DNA from: JAODBJ01 sp963782465
GTDB taxonomy: Bacteria; Actinomycetota; Acidimicrobiia; IMCC26256; PALSA-610
Length of the DNA stretch: 64,000 bases
Direction: 5' to 3'
Assembly (NCBI GenBank): GCA_963782465.1
Contig: CAWAJR010000003.1
Span: 62,001-126,000 of the forward strand
Numbering within the stretch: the first letter of the stretch is position 1; each line of letters opens with the position of its first letter. Shown piece after piece: positions 17,555 to 26,040 of the stretch. The position numbers were made by a program, and so were the translations under genes. A model generated the notes under the pieces. The model ran no database searches and was not told the origin of the DNA. It was given only the letters and a program-made list of their open reading frames with translations.

Positions 17555-19015
17555 TCACGACGCCGACCGCACGCCGGTTTCGAACGCATCGAGGTCGAGC
17601 GTTGCCGTTCGGTGTTGGTACTCGATCATCGAGAACGGCCATTGGGTGACGATCCGGCCGCTGGGCGATCGGTAATAGCCGTTGCAGCCCGCCTGCCAGA
17701 CACTCACGCCGGCGATCGCCTGCTGCACATCGTCGTTGTAGTGCCGCACCGCGTCGGTCTTCACGTCGACCCACGCGATGCCGTCGTTCGCCAGCCGGGC
17801 AAGGTGCGCCAGGATGTGGTCGACCTGGGCCTCGAGCATCGTCAGGATCGAGCCGTTGTTCGTGTTTGGGCCGTAACACATGAACAAGTTCGGGAACCCC
17901 GGTGTGGTGATGCCCAGGTAGGCCAGCGGCCCGTCGCTCCATGCGTCGCGGATGCGGCGGCCGCCGCGGCCCGTCACATCGATGGCCGACACGTACTGCG
18001 TGGTCGAAAACCCGGTCGCGACCACGATCACGTCGACCTCTCGTTCGGCGCCGTCGGCGGTGACGACACCGCGCGGGTTGATGCGATCGATCGGTTCGGT
18101 GACGAGTTCCAGGTTCGGTTGGTTGAAGGCCGGAAAGTAGAAGTTCGAAAACAGCGGGCGTTTGCAACCGAACGGGTGCGTCGGTCGGAGCTTGCGCCGC
18201 ACCTCCGGATCGCGCACGACGTCGATCGCCGCGAGGCCGATCGATTCGCGTTCGGCGAGCACCTTCGGGTCGGAGAACGTCATGCCCGCGTTCATATTGC
18301 GTTCGACCTCGGCGCGGAACGCGAGCAACGGAGCGGGGTCGGCCCGGAACGCGTCGAGCTGTTCCTCGCTGAACGGGTCGTCGACCTTCGGCAGCACCCA
18401 ATTCGCGGTGCGCTGGAACAGGTGGACCTGCCCGGCGGTCTTGACGATTTCGGGGACGAACTGCACCGCGCTCGCCGCGCTGCCGATCACGGCGACCCGC
18501 TCGCCGGCGAGATCGTGGTCCCAGTTCCACTGGGCGGAGTGCCACACCGCGCCCGCGAACGTGCCGAGCCCGTCGATGTCGGGCCAGCACAGGTCGTTGA
18601 ACATCCCGATCGCACTGACGACGACGTCGGCTTCCACCGTCTCGCCCGAATCAAGGGTGAGCAGCCACGTGCAGGTGCCGTCGTTCCAGTCGGCACGCGC
18701 GACGCCGTCACCGAAACGGCAGTGAGGCCGAAGCCCGTACTTGTCGGCGATGCCCTGCATGTAGGCGAGGATCTCGGGCTGGGTGCCGTAGGGCTTCGAC
18801 CAGTCGGGTTTGAACTCGAACGAGAAGGAGTAGAGCGCCGACGGTACGTCGCACTCGCACCCCGGGTACCGGTTGCGGTTCCAGGTCCCCCCGACGTCGT
18901 GCGCGCGTTCGAGCAGCACGAAATTGTCGTAGCCCTCGTCGAGGAGGCGCTTGCCCATGCACAGCCCGCCGGGACCGGCGCCGATGATGGCGATGCGTAA
19001 CTCGGTTGACGGCAT
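17555..19015 (-). CDS. Flavin monooxygenase, Baeyer-Villiger type
   Basis: A 486-residue FAD/NADPH enzyme. The first Rossmann motif is IIGAGPGGLCMG (10-21) and the second GSAASA (about 177). Between them lies FAGAVWHSAQW, an exact match to the FxGxxxHxxxW Baeyer-Villiger fingerprint. Such enzymes insert oxygen beside a ketone to give an ester or lactone. The gene lies 6 bp after the alcohol dehydrogenase in transcription order, so alcohol to ketone to ester/lactone is a plausible sequence. The substrate is unknown. Confidence 0.92.
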   Translation of the reverse strand: MPSTELRIAIIGAGPGGLCMGKRLLDEGYDNFVLLERAHDVGGTWNRNRYPGCECDVPSALYSFSFEFKPDWSKPYGTQPEILAYMQGIADKYGLRPHCRFGDGVARADWNDGTCTWLLTLDSGETVEADVVVSAIGMFNDLCWPDIDGLGTFAGAVWHSAQWNWDHDLAGERVAVIGSAASAVQFVPEIVKTAGQVHLFQRTANWVLPKVDDPFSEEQLDAFRADPAPLLAFRAEVERNMNAGMTFSDPKVLAERESIGLAAIDVVRDPEVRRKLRPTHPFGCKRPLFSNFYFPAFNQPNLELVTEPIDRINPRGVVTADGAEREVDVIVVATGFSTTQYVSAIDVTGRGGRRIRDAWSDGPLAYLGITTPGFPNLFMCYGPNTNNGSILTMLEAQVDHILAHLARLANDGIAWVDVKTDAVRHYNDDVQQAIAGVSVWQAGCNGYYRSPSGRIVTQWPFSMIEYQHRTATLDLDAFETGVRSAS

Positions 19016-19021
19016 GGAGTG

Positions 19022-20047
19022 CTACCGGGCCATGTCGGTGATGACCGCGCGACCGAGGTACGCGCCGGATTCGAGCTCGTCGAAGATCGTCGGGACGTCG
19101 GAGAGACTGCCGACTCTCGACACGTGCGTCTTCACCTTCCCCGCGGCCGCGAGGTCGACGAGCTCGCGCATCTCCTGCACCGTGCCGACCGCGGAATAGA
19201 TGATCGTCGGATCGGTGAGGAACAGCTGCCACGGGTGCAGTTGCAGGTTGCCGTCGCTCGACGGCGGGATCCCCACCGCGACGAACAGCCCGCCGCGCCG
19301 CAGCATCTGCAACCCGAGCTCGAACCCGGAAAGGCGCGCCGCGAACACCAGCGCCGCGTCGACGCCGCCGAGCCCGAACGCGAAGGCGGCCGCCTCGTCG
19401 GCGCTCACGACGTGCGCGGCGCCGAGCGATCGAACGAACTCGAGACGCTCCTCACCGACATCGACGCCGACAACGCGGTACCCGAACGCGTTCGCGATCT
19501 GGACGGCGTAGTGGCCGAGGCCACCGGCCGCGCCGATGATCGCGATGGTGCGGCCCGGCGCGACGCCGTGGGCGACGAGCTTGCGCACCGCGCTGAACGC
19601 GGTGAGGCCGCCGCACGCAAGCGGCGCTTCCTCGTCGCCGAGCGCGTCGGGCACACGCACGAGCGCGGGTGCCCACACGCACATCTGCTCCGAGAACGTG
19701 CCCATCAGCGCCTTGGCCTGGCTACACAGGCGGGGCCGCCCGCTGAGGCAGTAGTCGCACGCGCCGCACCAGTAGCCCCCGCCCATGCCGCCGAGGCCCA
19801 GGATGACGCGTTCGCCGACGGCGACGAAACGTTCGGCGCCCGGGCCCAGCGCGTCGACGACACCGATCGCCTCGTGGCCGAGCGAACCGCTCTTGGGCAC
19901 CCCCGCCCAGTCGCCGCGCGCGATGTGGAGATCGGAGTGGCACACGCCCGAGGCGCGGATGCGTACCCGCGCTTCGTCGGCCGCGGGTTCGGGTACCGCG
20001 ACGTCGCGCACGTGCATCGCGCCGTCTTCGAGTCGCATGGCTTTCAT
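19022..20047 (-). CDS. Zinc-dependent alcohol dehydrogenase (MDR)
   Basis: A 341-residue medium-chain dehydrogenase. The catalytic-zinc region is ASGVCHSDLHIARGDW (about 34) and GHEAIGVV. The structural-zinc cysteines are in CGACDYCLSGRPRLC (about 95), and the NAD-binding loop is GAAGGLGHYAVQIA (about 170). It oxidises a secondary or primary alcohol. It lies 25 bp after the aldolase/thiolase-like gene and 6 bp before the monooxygenase gene in the same operon. Confidence 0.92.
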   Translation of the reverse strand: MKAMRLEDGAMHVRDVAVPEPAADEARVRIRASGVCHSDLHIARGDWAGVPKSGSLGHEAIGVVDALGPGAERFVAVGERVILGLGGMGGGYWCGACDYCLSGRPRLCSQAKALMGTFSEQMCVWAPALVRVPDALGDEEAPLACGGLTAFSAVRKLVAHGVAPGRTIAIIGAAGGLGHYAVQIANAFGYRVVGVDVGEERLEFVRSLGAAHVVSADEAAAFAFGLGGVDAALVFAARLSGFELGLQMLRRGGLFVAVGIPPSSDGNLQLHPWQLFLTDPTIIYSAVGTVQEMRELVDLAAAGKVKTHVSRVGSLSDVPTIFDELESGAYLGRAVITDMAR

Positions 20048-20072
20048 CGTTCGTGCCTCCGTGACGTCGCGT

Positions 20073-21240
20073 TCATGGGCGGGAGAGGATGAGACCGCTC
20101 GTCGGCACGCCGGTGCCCGCAGTGGCGAGGACGTGCTCGACGCCGGGGACCTGGTTGCACGACGTGCCGCGGACCTGGCGCACGGCTTCGGTGATGCCGT
20201 TCATGCCGTGGATGTAGGCCTCACCGAGCAGGCCGCCGCTGGTGTTGATGGGTAACTCGCCCCCGAGTGACAGGCGCTCGACGGTCGCCCAGTCCTTCGC
20301 CTCGCCGCGGTCGCAGAAGCCGAGTTCCTCGAGTTGCATGAACACGAAGGGCGTGAAGTGGTCGTAGAGGAACGCGGTCGAGATGTCGGCGGGGGTCAGG
20401 CCCGACATCTGCCAGAGCCGCTCACCGACAACGCCCATCTCGGGCAGGCCGGTGAGGTCGTCGCGGTAGTAGCTCGTCATCATCTCGCTGTCGAAGGTCG
20501 CGCCTTGCGCCGCCCCGGCGATCACCGCGGGCACCTGTCGCAGGTCGCGGGCACGTTCGACCGACGTCACGACCAGGGCGACACCACCGTCGCTCTCCTG
20601 GCAGCAGTCGAGCAGCCGCAGCACCGGCTCGATGATCCAGCGCGACGCCTGGTGGTCTTCGAGCGTGATCGGGCGGTTGTAGAACCAGGCGGCGGGGTTC
20701 GTGGCCGCGTCGCGCGCGGTCGACGACCGCGACGCGCCCGAAGTCGGCGTTCGTCACGCCGTACCGATGCATGTACGGGCGGGCATGCAACGCAACCCAC
20801 GCCGCGGGGGTCATGAGCCCGTACGGCGCGTACCACGACAACCACAGCGGCAGGGTGGAGACGCGTGCGCTCATGTTGCCGAAGCGGTTCCCCGACCGTT
20901 CGTTGAACGCGCGGTAACAAACGACGACATCGGCGACCCCGGTGGCGACGGCCATCGCCGCGTGCATCACCGTGCCGGCGGAAGCCCCACCTCCGTAGCC
21001 GATTCGGCTGAACATCGACACCTCGCGGATGCCGAGGTTGCGCGCAACCTCCATCTCCTCACTCGTGTCCATCGTGAAGGTGACGAGACCGTCGACGTCG
21101 TCCGCGCGCAATCCCGCGTCGTCGAGCGCGGCTTGCACGGCTTCGCAGGCGAGGCGCAGCTCCGTGCGTCCGGACTCCTTCGAGAACTCGGTCTGGCCGA
21201 TACCTGCGATCGCGGCCCGGCCGCTCAGCGCGCCGGTCAC
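20073..21240 (-). CDS. SCP2-thiolase/Ltp2-like protein (one frameshift)
   Basis: About 388 residues once one extra base near 20725 is removed. The N-terminus has AIAGIGQTEFSKESGRTEL and GYGGGASAGTVMHAAMAV, where true thiolases carry the acylated Cys but none is seen. The C-terminal half has YDHFTPFVFMQLEELGFC and GLLGEAYIHGMNGI, matching Ltp2-type retro-aldolases, which use tyrosines instead of Cys. With the adjacent DUF35 and MaoC genes it fits a hydratase-aldolase side-chain-cleaving complex. Its start overlaps the MaoC stop by 4 bp. Confidence 0.85.
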
Positions 21241-21679
21241 GACGTCGAACCGACCGGCAGGCTGATGGTCGCGGTGCCGCTCACATGCTCGCCGAGATCG
21301 TTGATCGCGCGGAGTTCCACGTCGACGACGCCTTCGTCGCCCTCCTGGCGCAGCGCGGTCACCGAACCCGTGTAGGTGAGCGTGTGGCCGGGGAAGACGG
21401 GCAGGCCGAGCCGGATCGCGAGGTGCTTGACCATCGCGTCGGGCCGGCCCAATCGGTGAGGAACCGGCTGCAGTACCCGGTGTCGGAGAGAATGTTCATG
21501 AAGATGTCGGGAGCGCCCTGCTGGTTCGCGTAGCCGCGATCGTGGTGCACGGGCATGAAGTCGCGTGACGCGATCGCTCCCGCGACGACACGCGTCGGGG
21601 TGACCTCGATGACCATCGTCGGCAGTTCGTCGCCGACGCGCAACGCGTGCCAGTCGATCGAGGTCCGCGGTTCGCTCAT
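21237..21679 (-). CDS. MaoC-like hotdog dehydratase (one frameshift)
   Basis: About 147 residues after restoring one base near 21446 (WAGPDAMVKHLAIRLG). The conserved hydratase core SRDFMPVHHDRGYA supplies the Asp-His pair near residues 46-50. The C-terminal strands FPGHTLTYTGSV are standard. MaoC proteins hydrate enoyl-CoAs. It is coupled to its neighbours by ATGA-type overlaps on both sides, as expected of subunits of one complex. It resembles the ChsH1 partner of steroid side-chain hydratases by arrangement. Confidence 0.85.
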
Positions 21680-22080
21680 GGTTGTGCCTCCGGTGCGAAC
21701 AGGGGGAGGACCAGCCCGTCGTCGAACGTCTCGAAGCGGACCGCGACCGGCATGCCGATCGATACCGCTTCGGGTGCCACGTCGACGAGGTTCGTCACGA
21801 GCCGAGTGCCTTCCGCCAGTTCGACCAGCGCCACGATGTACGGATCGGGGAACCATGGCAGCGGCGGATGGTGCGGCATGACGAAGCTGTACACGGTTCC
21901 CCGCCCCGACGCCTCGATGGTGCCCCATTCGAGCGAGCGACATTGCGGGCACATCGGCCGCGGCGGATGCCGCAATGCTCCACAGCTCTCACAACGTTGG
22001 ATCAGCAGCCGGTGCTCCTTCGCGCCGTCCCAGAAGAACTGCGAGTCGGCCGTCATCGACGGTGCGAGCCGGGCGCTCAT
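21676..22080 (-). CDS. DUF35 OB-fold/zinc-ribbon protein
   Basis: A 134-residue acyl-CoA-associated protein. The N-terminal helix (QFFWDGAKEHRLLIQRC) leads to a rubredoxin-like zinc ribbon C-x2-C-x10-C-x2-C (CESCGALRHPPRPMCPQC), then an OB-fold (GRGTVYSFVMPHH, PYIVALVELAEGTRLVTNLV). DUF35 proteins bind and stabilise Ltp2-type aldolases. Here it is encoded separately from the MaoC-like domain, whereas in mycobacterial ChsH2 the two are fused. The start at 22080 overlaps the upstream stop; ATG at 22056 is an alternative. Confidence 0.9.
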   Translation of the reverse strand: MSARLAPSMTADSQFFWDGAKEHRLLIQRCESCGALRHPPRPMCPQCRSLEWGTIEASGRGTVYSFVMPHHPPLPWFPDPYIVALVELAEGTRLVTNLVDVAPEAVSIGMPVAVRFETFDDGLVLPLFAPEAQP

Positions 22081-22628
22081 GACGGCGCTCCTTCCGGACG
22101 GAACTTGAGGATGCGGAACCGCTGTCGACCGACCACCTCGCCGGCCTCGTCGGTGTAGGTCGTGACCCACGTGACGAAGTGACCGGGGCCGAGCCGCGTC
22201 TTCTTCTCCGGCGATACCGACTCCAGCACGGTCGTTGCCGACACGACGTCGCCGAGGTGCAGGTAGCGGACGATCTCGAACTCCGAATTCGAGGCGAGTG
22301 TGCCCCTGAAACCGGCGTCGTCGAGAACGTTGAGCACCGTGGCCTGCCGACCCTCCACCGGCGAGCCCCCGCGTTCGGCCATCCCGGTGATGCGCGGTGT
22401 CGCCATGGTCCAGGTCTGCAACATCAGCGGGGGCGCGACCACCTCGCCGAAGCGCGAGCGCGCCGCCACGTCGGGCTCGGTGTAGACCGGGTTCCAGTCC
22501 TCGAACGCCGCGGCCCAATGGCGGATCATCGGCTGGTTCACCGGATCGGGTGCACGGGTGGGCCCTGCACCGGAGATCGGCTGTCCGACAAGTTCCTGGA
22601 GCCGTTCGTCGAGCGTCGGCTCGGTCAT
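22077..22628 (-). CDS. MaoC-like dehydratase N-terminal (FAS1-DH) domain protein
   Basis: A 183-residue hotdog protein: MTEPTLDERLQELVGQ, then IRHWAAAFEDWNPVY (the family substrate-site region), VVAPPLMLQTW, and HLGDVVSATTVLESVSPEKKTRLG. It belongs to the group that pairs with a short MaoC partner to form a two-subunit enoyl-CoA hydratase. It is the first enzyme gene after the TetR gene in the minus-strand operon, with a 19-bp gap. The ATG at 22628 is chosen over a longer start because the conserved region begins there. Confidence 0.87.
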   Translation of the reverse strand: MTEPTLDERLQELVGQPISGAGPTRAPDPVNQPMIRHWAAAFEDWNPVYTEPDVAARSRFGEVVAPPLMLQTWTMATPRITGMAERGGSPVEGRQATVLNVLDDAGFRGTLASNSEFEIVRYLHLGDVVSATTVLESVSPEKKTRLGPGHFVTWVTTYTDEAGEVVGRQRFRILKFRPEGAPS

Positions 22629-22647
22629 TTCGTTTGATCCTCTCGGT

Positions 22648-23313
22648 TCACGTCGGTGGTGCGAACGCCGCGCGGGCGTTCGAATGGCCGAGCCCGTCGC
22701 GTACCAGTCCGATATAGGCGTCGATGATGGCAACGTCGCCGGCGGGGTCGTCGCGCTGCAGCGTCTCCTCCAGGAAGTGACGGGCGCCGAGCAGGAAATG
22801 GGCCTGCGCGACGATCTCGGGTTCGTCCATCGGTCGCAGCGAACCCTCGGCGATACCGGCCCGGATACGGGACGACATCTGCCTCACCCAGTCGGCGACG
22901 CCCTCGCGGTACAGCTCGGGTTCTTGGAACTTGATCTCGTCCGCGAGGCGGACGTGCGCCGGGTTGGCTCGCAGGTAGTCGACGTAGGCATGCAGCTCGG
23001 CCCGGTGCCGATCGAAGAAGTCGGCACCGTCGTCGCTCGCCGCCGCGAGCCGCGCGGAGAGGTCGGCCATCAGCACGCACATGAGCTCGCGCAAGAGCTT
23101 CTCGCGGGAGCCGAAGTGGTAGTGCACGCTGCCGATGGCGGCATCCGCCCGGGCGGCGATCCCCGCGACCGAGGCCTTTCGGAACCCGCGCTCGCTCGAT
23201 TCGGCCAGTGCCGCGGCCAGGATGCGGGCGCGGGTGTCGCGGGATTTCGCGTAGCCCTCGCTTCCGGCGGCTCCTGCCTCCGACGCCACACCCGACTCCA
23301 CACCCGACTCCAT
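22648..23313 (-). CDS. TetR family regulator of the catabolic operon
   Basis: A 221-residue regulator. The helix-turn-helix is at about 25-72 (DTRARILAAALAESSERGF, ASVAGIAARADAAIGSVHYHF), with a helical ligand domain after it. The extreme N-terminus MESGVESGVAS is encoded by a perfect 12-bp tandem duplication (23287-23310). CAATAT on the minus strand lies 6 nt before the ATG (leaderless). It heads the eight-gene minus-strand cluster and is divergent from the dioxygenase-like gene, so it likely controls both directions. Confidence 0.9.
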   Translation of the reverse strand: MESGVESGVASEAGAAGSEGYAKSRDTRARILAAALAESSERGFRKASVAGIAARADAAIGSVHYHFGSREKLLRELMCVLMADLSARLAAASDDGADFFDRHRAELHAYVDYLRANPAHVRLADEIKFQEPELYREGVADWVRQMSSRIRAGIAEGSLRPMDEPEIVAQAHFLLGARHFLEETLQRDDPAGDVAIIDAYIGLVRDGLGHSNARAAFAPPT

Positions 23314-23401
23314 GCCGGGATATTGATTCAGTTTTCAGTTTTGGGCAAGATCGTGCCGGCCCGCGGATCGTGCGAGGCTGTCCGGGTCTCCGGGAGGGCA
23401 T
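23314..23401. promoter_or_regulatory. 88-bp divergent promoter region
   Basis: An AT-rich core (ATATTGATTCAGTTTTCAG, 23320-23338) holds the minus-strand -10 CAATAT for tetR. GGGAGGG before the ATG at 23402 is the ribosome binding site of the dioxygenase-like gene. GATTCAGTTTTCAG contains an imperfect direct repeat of TTCAG. The string ACCCGACTCCA occurs on both sides (23290, 23302, 23420). Confidence 0.45.
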
Positions 23402-24649
23402 ATGTCGATTGATACTCGGACCCGACTCCACAAAGACGTTCGGACGCTCGAGCGTGACGAGGTCTTCGACGCGCTCCTGCCCGACGCGATCGCGGTGCAC
23501 GGAGATCTCGCCGGCCGTGGGGTCGCGTACAAGGAACTCGGGGCGCTCGGTCTCGATGTCGCGGGCCGAGGTGTGACGCTTTGCCTGTCGGGCGGCTCGT
23601 TGGCGATCCGCGAGGGGATCGACGGCGCCGACGTCGTTGCGGTGTTGCCGGCCGATGCGTTGTCGGACCTGGTGCAGGATGCCCAGTCGACGATGGGCCT
23701 CGCGATGACGGCGCGGGTGAGGATGGCCGCCGGGAGCATCAACGACTGGATCGCGTGGGAGCCCGCGCTTCGGGCATTGCTCGACGGGCGCCGTGTGCAC
23801 GAGACGGGCGATGTCACGTTCACGGATCTCGATGGCGGCCCGCTCGACCTCGATCGTCGTTTCACGCCCGACGACGACCGCGGGGAGATGACGCATTTCC
23901 TCGAGCAGGCGGGGTTCTTGCACATTCGTGGCGTGTTCGACGACGGCGAAATGGCCGCAGTCGGCGCCGACATCGACGAGTGGATCGCGAAAGCGACTCC
24001 CGACGACGGTGAATCGTGGTGGGCGACCGACGATCGCGGCGTGAACCAAGCGGTGCGGGTGTTGTTCTTCTACGAGAAGTCGGCGGCGTTGCGCGATGCG
24101 GTCGACAGCGAGCGGTACCGGTGGATCGGTGGGCTCACCGGTGACGGGCACCAGCACAAAGGCGGCGGTGAAGGTCTCGTGAAGCCACTCGGGATCGTCC
24201 GGGGGCTTTCCGATCTCCCGTGGCACAAAGACTGCGGGCAGGGCGGGCACTCCTACAACTGCAGCAGCCTCACGTGCGGCATCTCCGTCACCGGTGCCGA
24301 TCGCACGAGCGGCGCGCTCGGCGTGATCCCGGGCAGCCATCGTGCCAACACGATGGCGACGGGTCGCGATCCGAAGCTCGACCTGCAGCCCAGGATGTTG
24401 GAGACCCTCACCGGCGACGTCACCGTGCACTGCAGCGACACGCTGCACCGCGCCCACCCGCCAGTCGACCGTCCCCGCAAGGTCGTCTACTCCGGTTTCG
24501 GGCTCCCGCCGCTCCCCGGCGACGTCGTCACGCCCGACCCTCGCTACAGCCGCCAAGCGCGAGCCGAGCTCAGCAACGTCCAGGATCGCATCGAAGCCGC
24601 CGACAACCCCGACGACCCTCACCGCTACCGGGCCCGCCACGGCCGCTGA
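23402..24649 (+). CDS. Phytanoyl-CoA dioxygenase family protein
   Basis: A 415-residue Fe(II)/2-oxoglutarate oxygenase-like protein. The double-stranded beta-helix starts around residue 165 (MTHFLEQAGFLHIRGVF). Metal ligands are seen as WHKD (His-x-Asp, about 276) and the distal His of CSDTLHRAHPP (about 350), followed by RKVVYSGF, where the Arg would bind 2-oxoglutarate. The first 150 residues form an extra domain I do not recognise. It is divergent from the TetR-led operon and probably hydroxylates a related lipid or CoA ester. Confidence 0.85.
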   Translation: MSIDTRTRLHKDVRTLERDEVFDALLPDAIAVHGDLAGRGVAYKELGALGLDVAGRGVTLCLSGGSLAIREGIDGADVVAVLPADALSDLVQDAQSTMGLAMTARVRMAAGSINDWIAWEPALRALLDGRRVHETGDVTFTDLDGGPLDLDRRFTPDDDRGEMTHFLEQAGFLHIRGVFDDGEMAAVGADIDEWIAKATPDDGESWWATDDRGVNQAVRVLFFYEKSAALRDAVDSERYRWIGGLTGDGHQHKGGGEGLVKPLGIVRGLSDLPWHKDCGQGGHSYNCSSLTCGISVTGADRTSGALGVIPGSHRANTMATGRDPKLDLQPRMLETLTGDVTVHCSDTLHRAHPPVDRPRKVVYSGFGLPPLPGDVVTPDPRYSRQARAELSNVQDRIEAADNPDDPHRYRARHGR

Positions 24650-24706
24650 CGCCGAGCCGGCGGCGCCCGGCCCGGCGCGTGCCGGGCGCTGGTGCACACT
24701 GAGCGC

Positions 24707-26004
24707 ATGACCGTCGCCTGGTGGTTCCTGGCCTTCGCGGTGTGGTGTGCCGCGTTCACCGCCGTTGCCCTATGGGCGCCGCGCCGGCCGGGCGTTCTCG
24801 TCCCGGTGACGTTCTTCGCGGCGTGGCTGACGAGTGAGCTTGCCGTGTGGCACCTGCTATGGCAGCTCGCCGTCACCGTCGCGTTCGTCGCGTTCGGCGC
24901 GCTCGACGGCCGGCCGGGCTGGATCGGGCTCGCCGTGATCGCCGTGTCGTGGACCGGCCTCGTCTTCGCCCTCGTCACGGCGAACCACACGGACCGCGCG
25001 TTCGAGCAGGCACTCGCCGAGGAACTCGGCCCGAGTGGCGCGACCGGATCGACCCGGCCTGGATGCCCCAACGCTCGGGGTTCGAGTGGAGGCGGATGTT
25101 CTCGGGGTTGGCTTTCCGGCGGCGGAGGGCGATCGTGCGGACACGCGACCTTCAGTACGTCGACGACGGACTGCGCCGGCACCGCCTCGACGTGTGGCGC
25201 CGCGACGGGGTCGGTCCGGCCGCCCCGGTGCTCCTCCAGGTGCACGGCGGCGGCTGGATGGTCGGCAGCAAGGAACAGCAGGCTCGACCGCTCATGCACC
25301 ATCTCGCCGAGCGCGGCTGGGTCTGCGTCGCGATCAACTACCGGCTCTCGCCCAAGGCGACGTGGCCCGACCATCTCGTCGACTGCAAGCTCGCGTTGAA
25401 GTGGGTGCGAGAGCACATCGCCGAGTACGGCGGCGATCCCGAGTACGTCGTCGTGACCGGCGGCTCGGCGGGCGGGCATCTCGCCGCGATGGTCGGCCTG
25501 ACCGCCAACCGGCCCGAGTTCCAGCCCGGCTTCGAGGACGTCGACACGCAGGTTCGCGCCATGGTGCCCTTCTACGGGGTGTTCGACTTCCTGGACCGGC
25601 ACGGGTTTCGCGGCGCGTCCGGGGCGTCGTTCCGCCGGCTCGCGCAACGCCACATCCTCAAGGCACACCCCGAAGAACAGCGCGAGGTGTTCGAGCAGGC
25701 GTCCCCGCTCGATCAGGTCCACCGGCTGGCACCGCCCGCGCTCATCGTGCACGGCGACCTCGACGTGCTCGCCCCCGTGCAAGAAGCGCGACTGTTCGCG
25801 GCGCGCTTGCGCGAGGTGAGCGACGCCCCGGTCGTGTACGCGGAGCTCGCCGGCGCGCAGCATGCGTTCGAGATGTTCCACTCGATCCGGGCGCTGCACA
25901 CCGTCGCCGCGGTGGATGCCTTCCTGGCCTGGCTTCTCAGCCGCGACGGCAAGCGCGCCGACGCCGCAAGCGCGACCGCCGCGCCGGCGGCGCCGAAGAG
26001 GTGA
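24707..26004 (+). CDS. Membrane-anchored alpha/beta hydrolase, carboxylesterase-like (one frameshift)
   Basis: About 432 residues after restoring one base near 25030 (GGCCCGAG read as GGGCCCGAG). The N-terminal 100 residues contain about four hydrophobic helices (TVAWWFLAFAVWCAAFTAV onward). The C-terminal domain is an HSL/BD-FAE-type esterase: oxyanion HGGGW (about 182), nucleophile GGSAGG (about 258), Asp in HGDLDVLAP (about 350), His in AQHAFE (about 385). The frame joins at EELGPEWRDRIDPAWMP. It would hydrolyse esters at the membrane. A membrane domain ahead of this hydrolase family is unusual. Confidence 0.85.
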
Positions 26005-26040
26005 GGGGCAAGCGTTTGGTTCGACGCTTCCCGCTTCGCT

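Noticed and set aside
20073..21240. Two separate thiolase-like genes in different frames
   Set aside because: The halves are complementary parts of one family-length protein, and removal of a single base joins them at the expected position.
22625..24697. 690-codon minus-strand ORF across the dioxygenase-like gene
   Set aside because: The plus-strand gene at 23402-24649 has metal-ligand motifs and a ribosome binding site; the antisense frame has none and also crosses the TetR gene.
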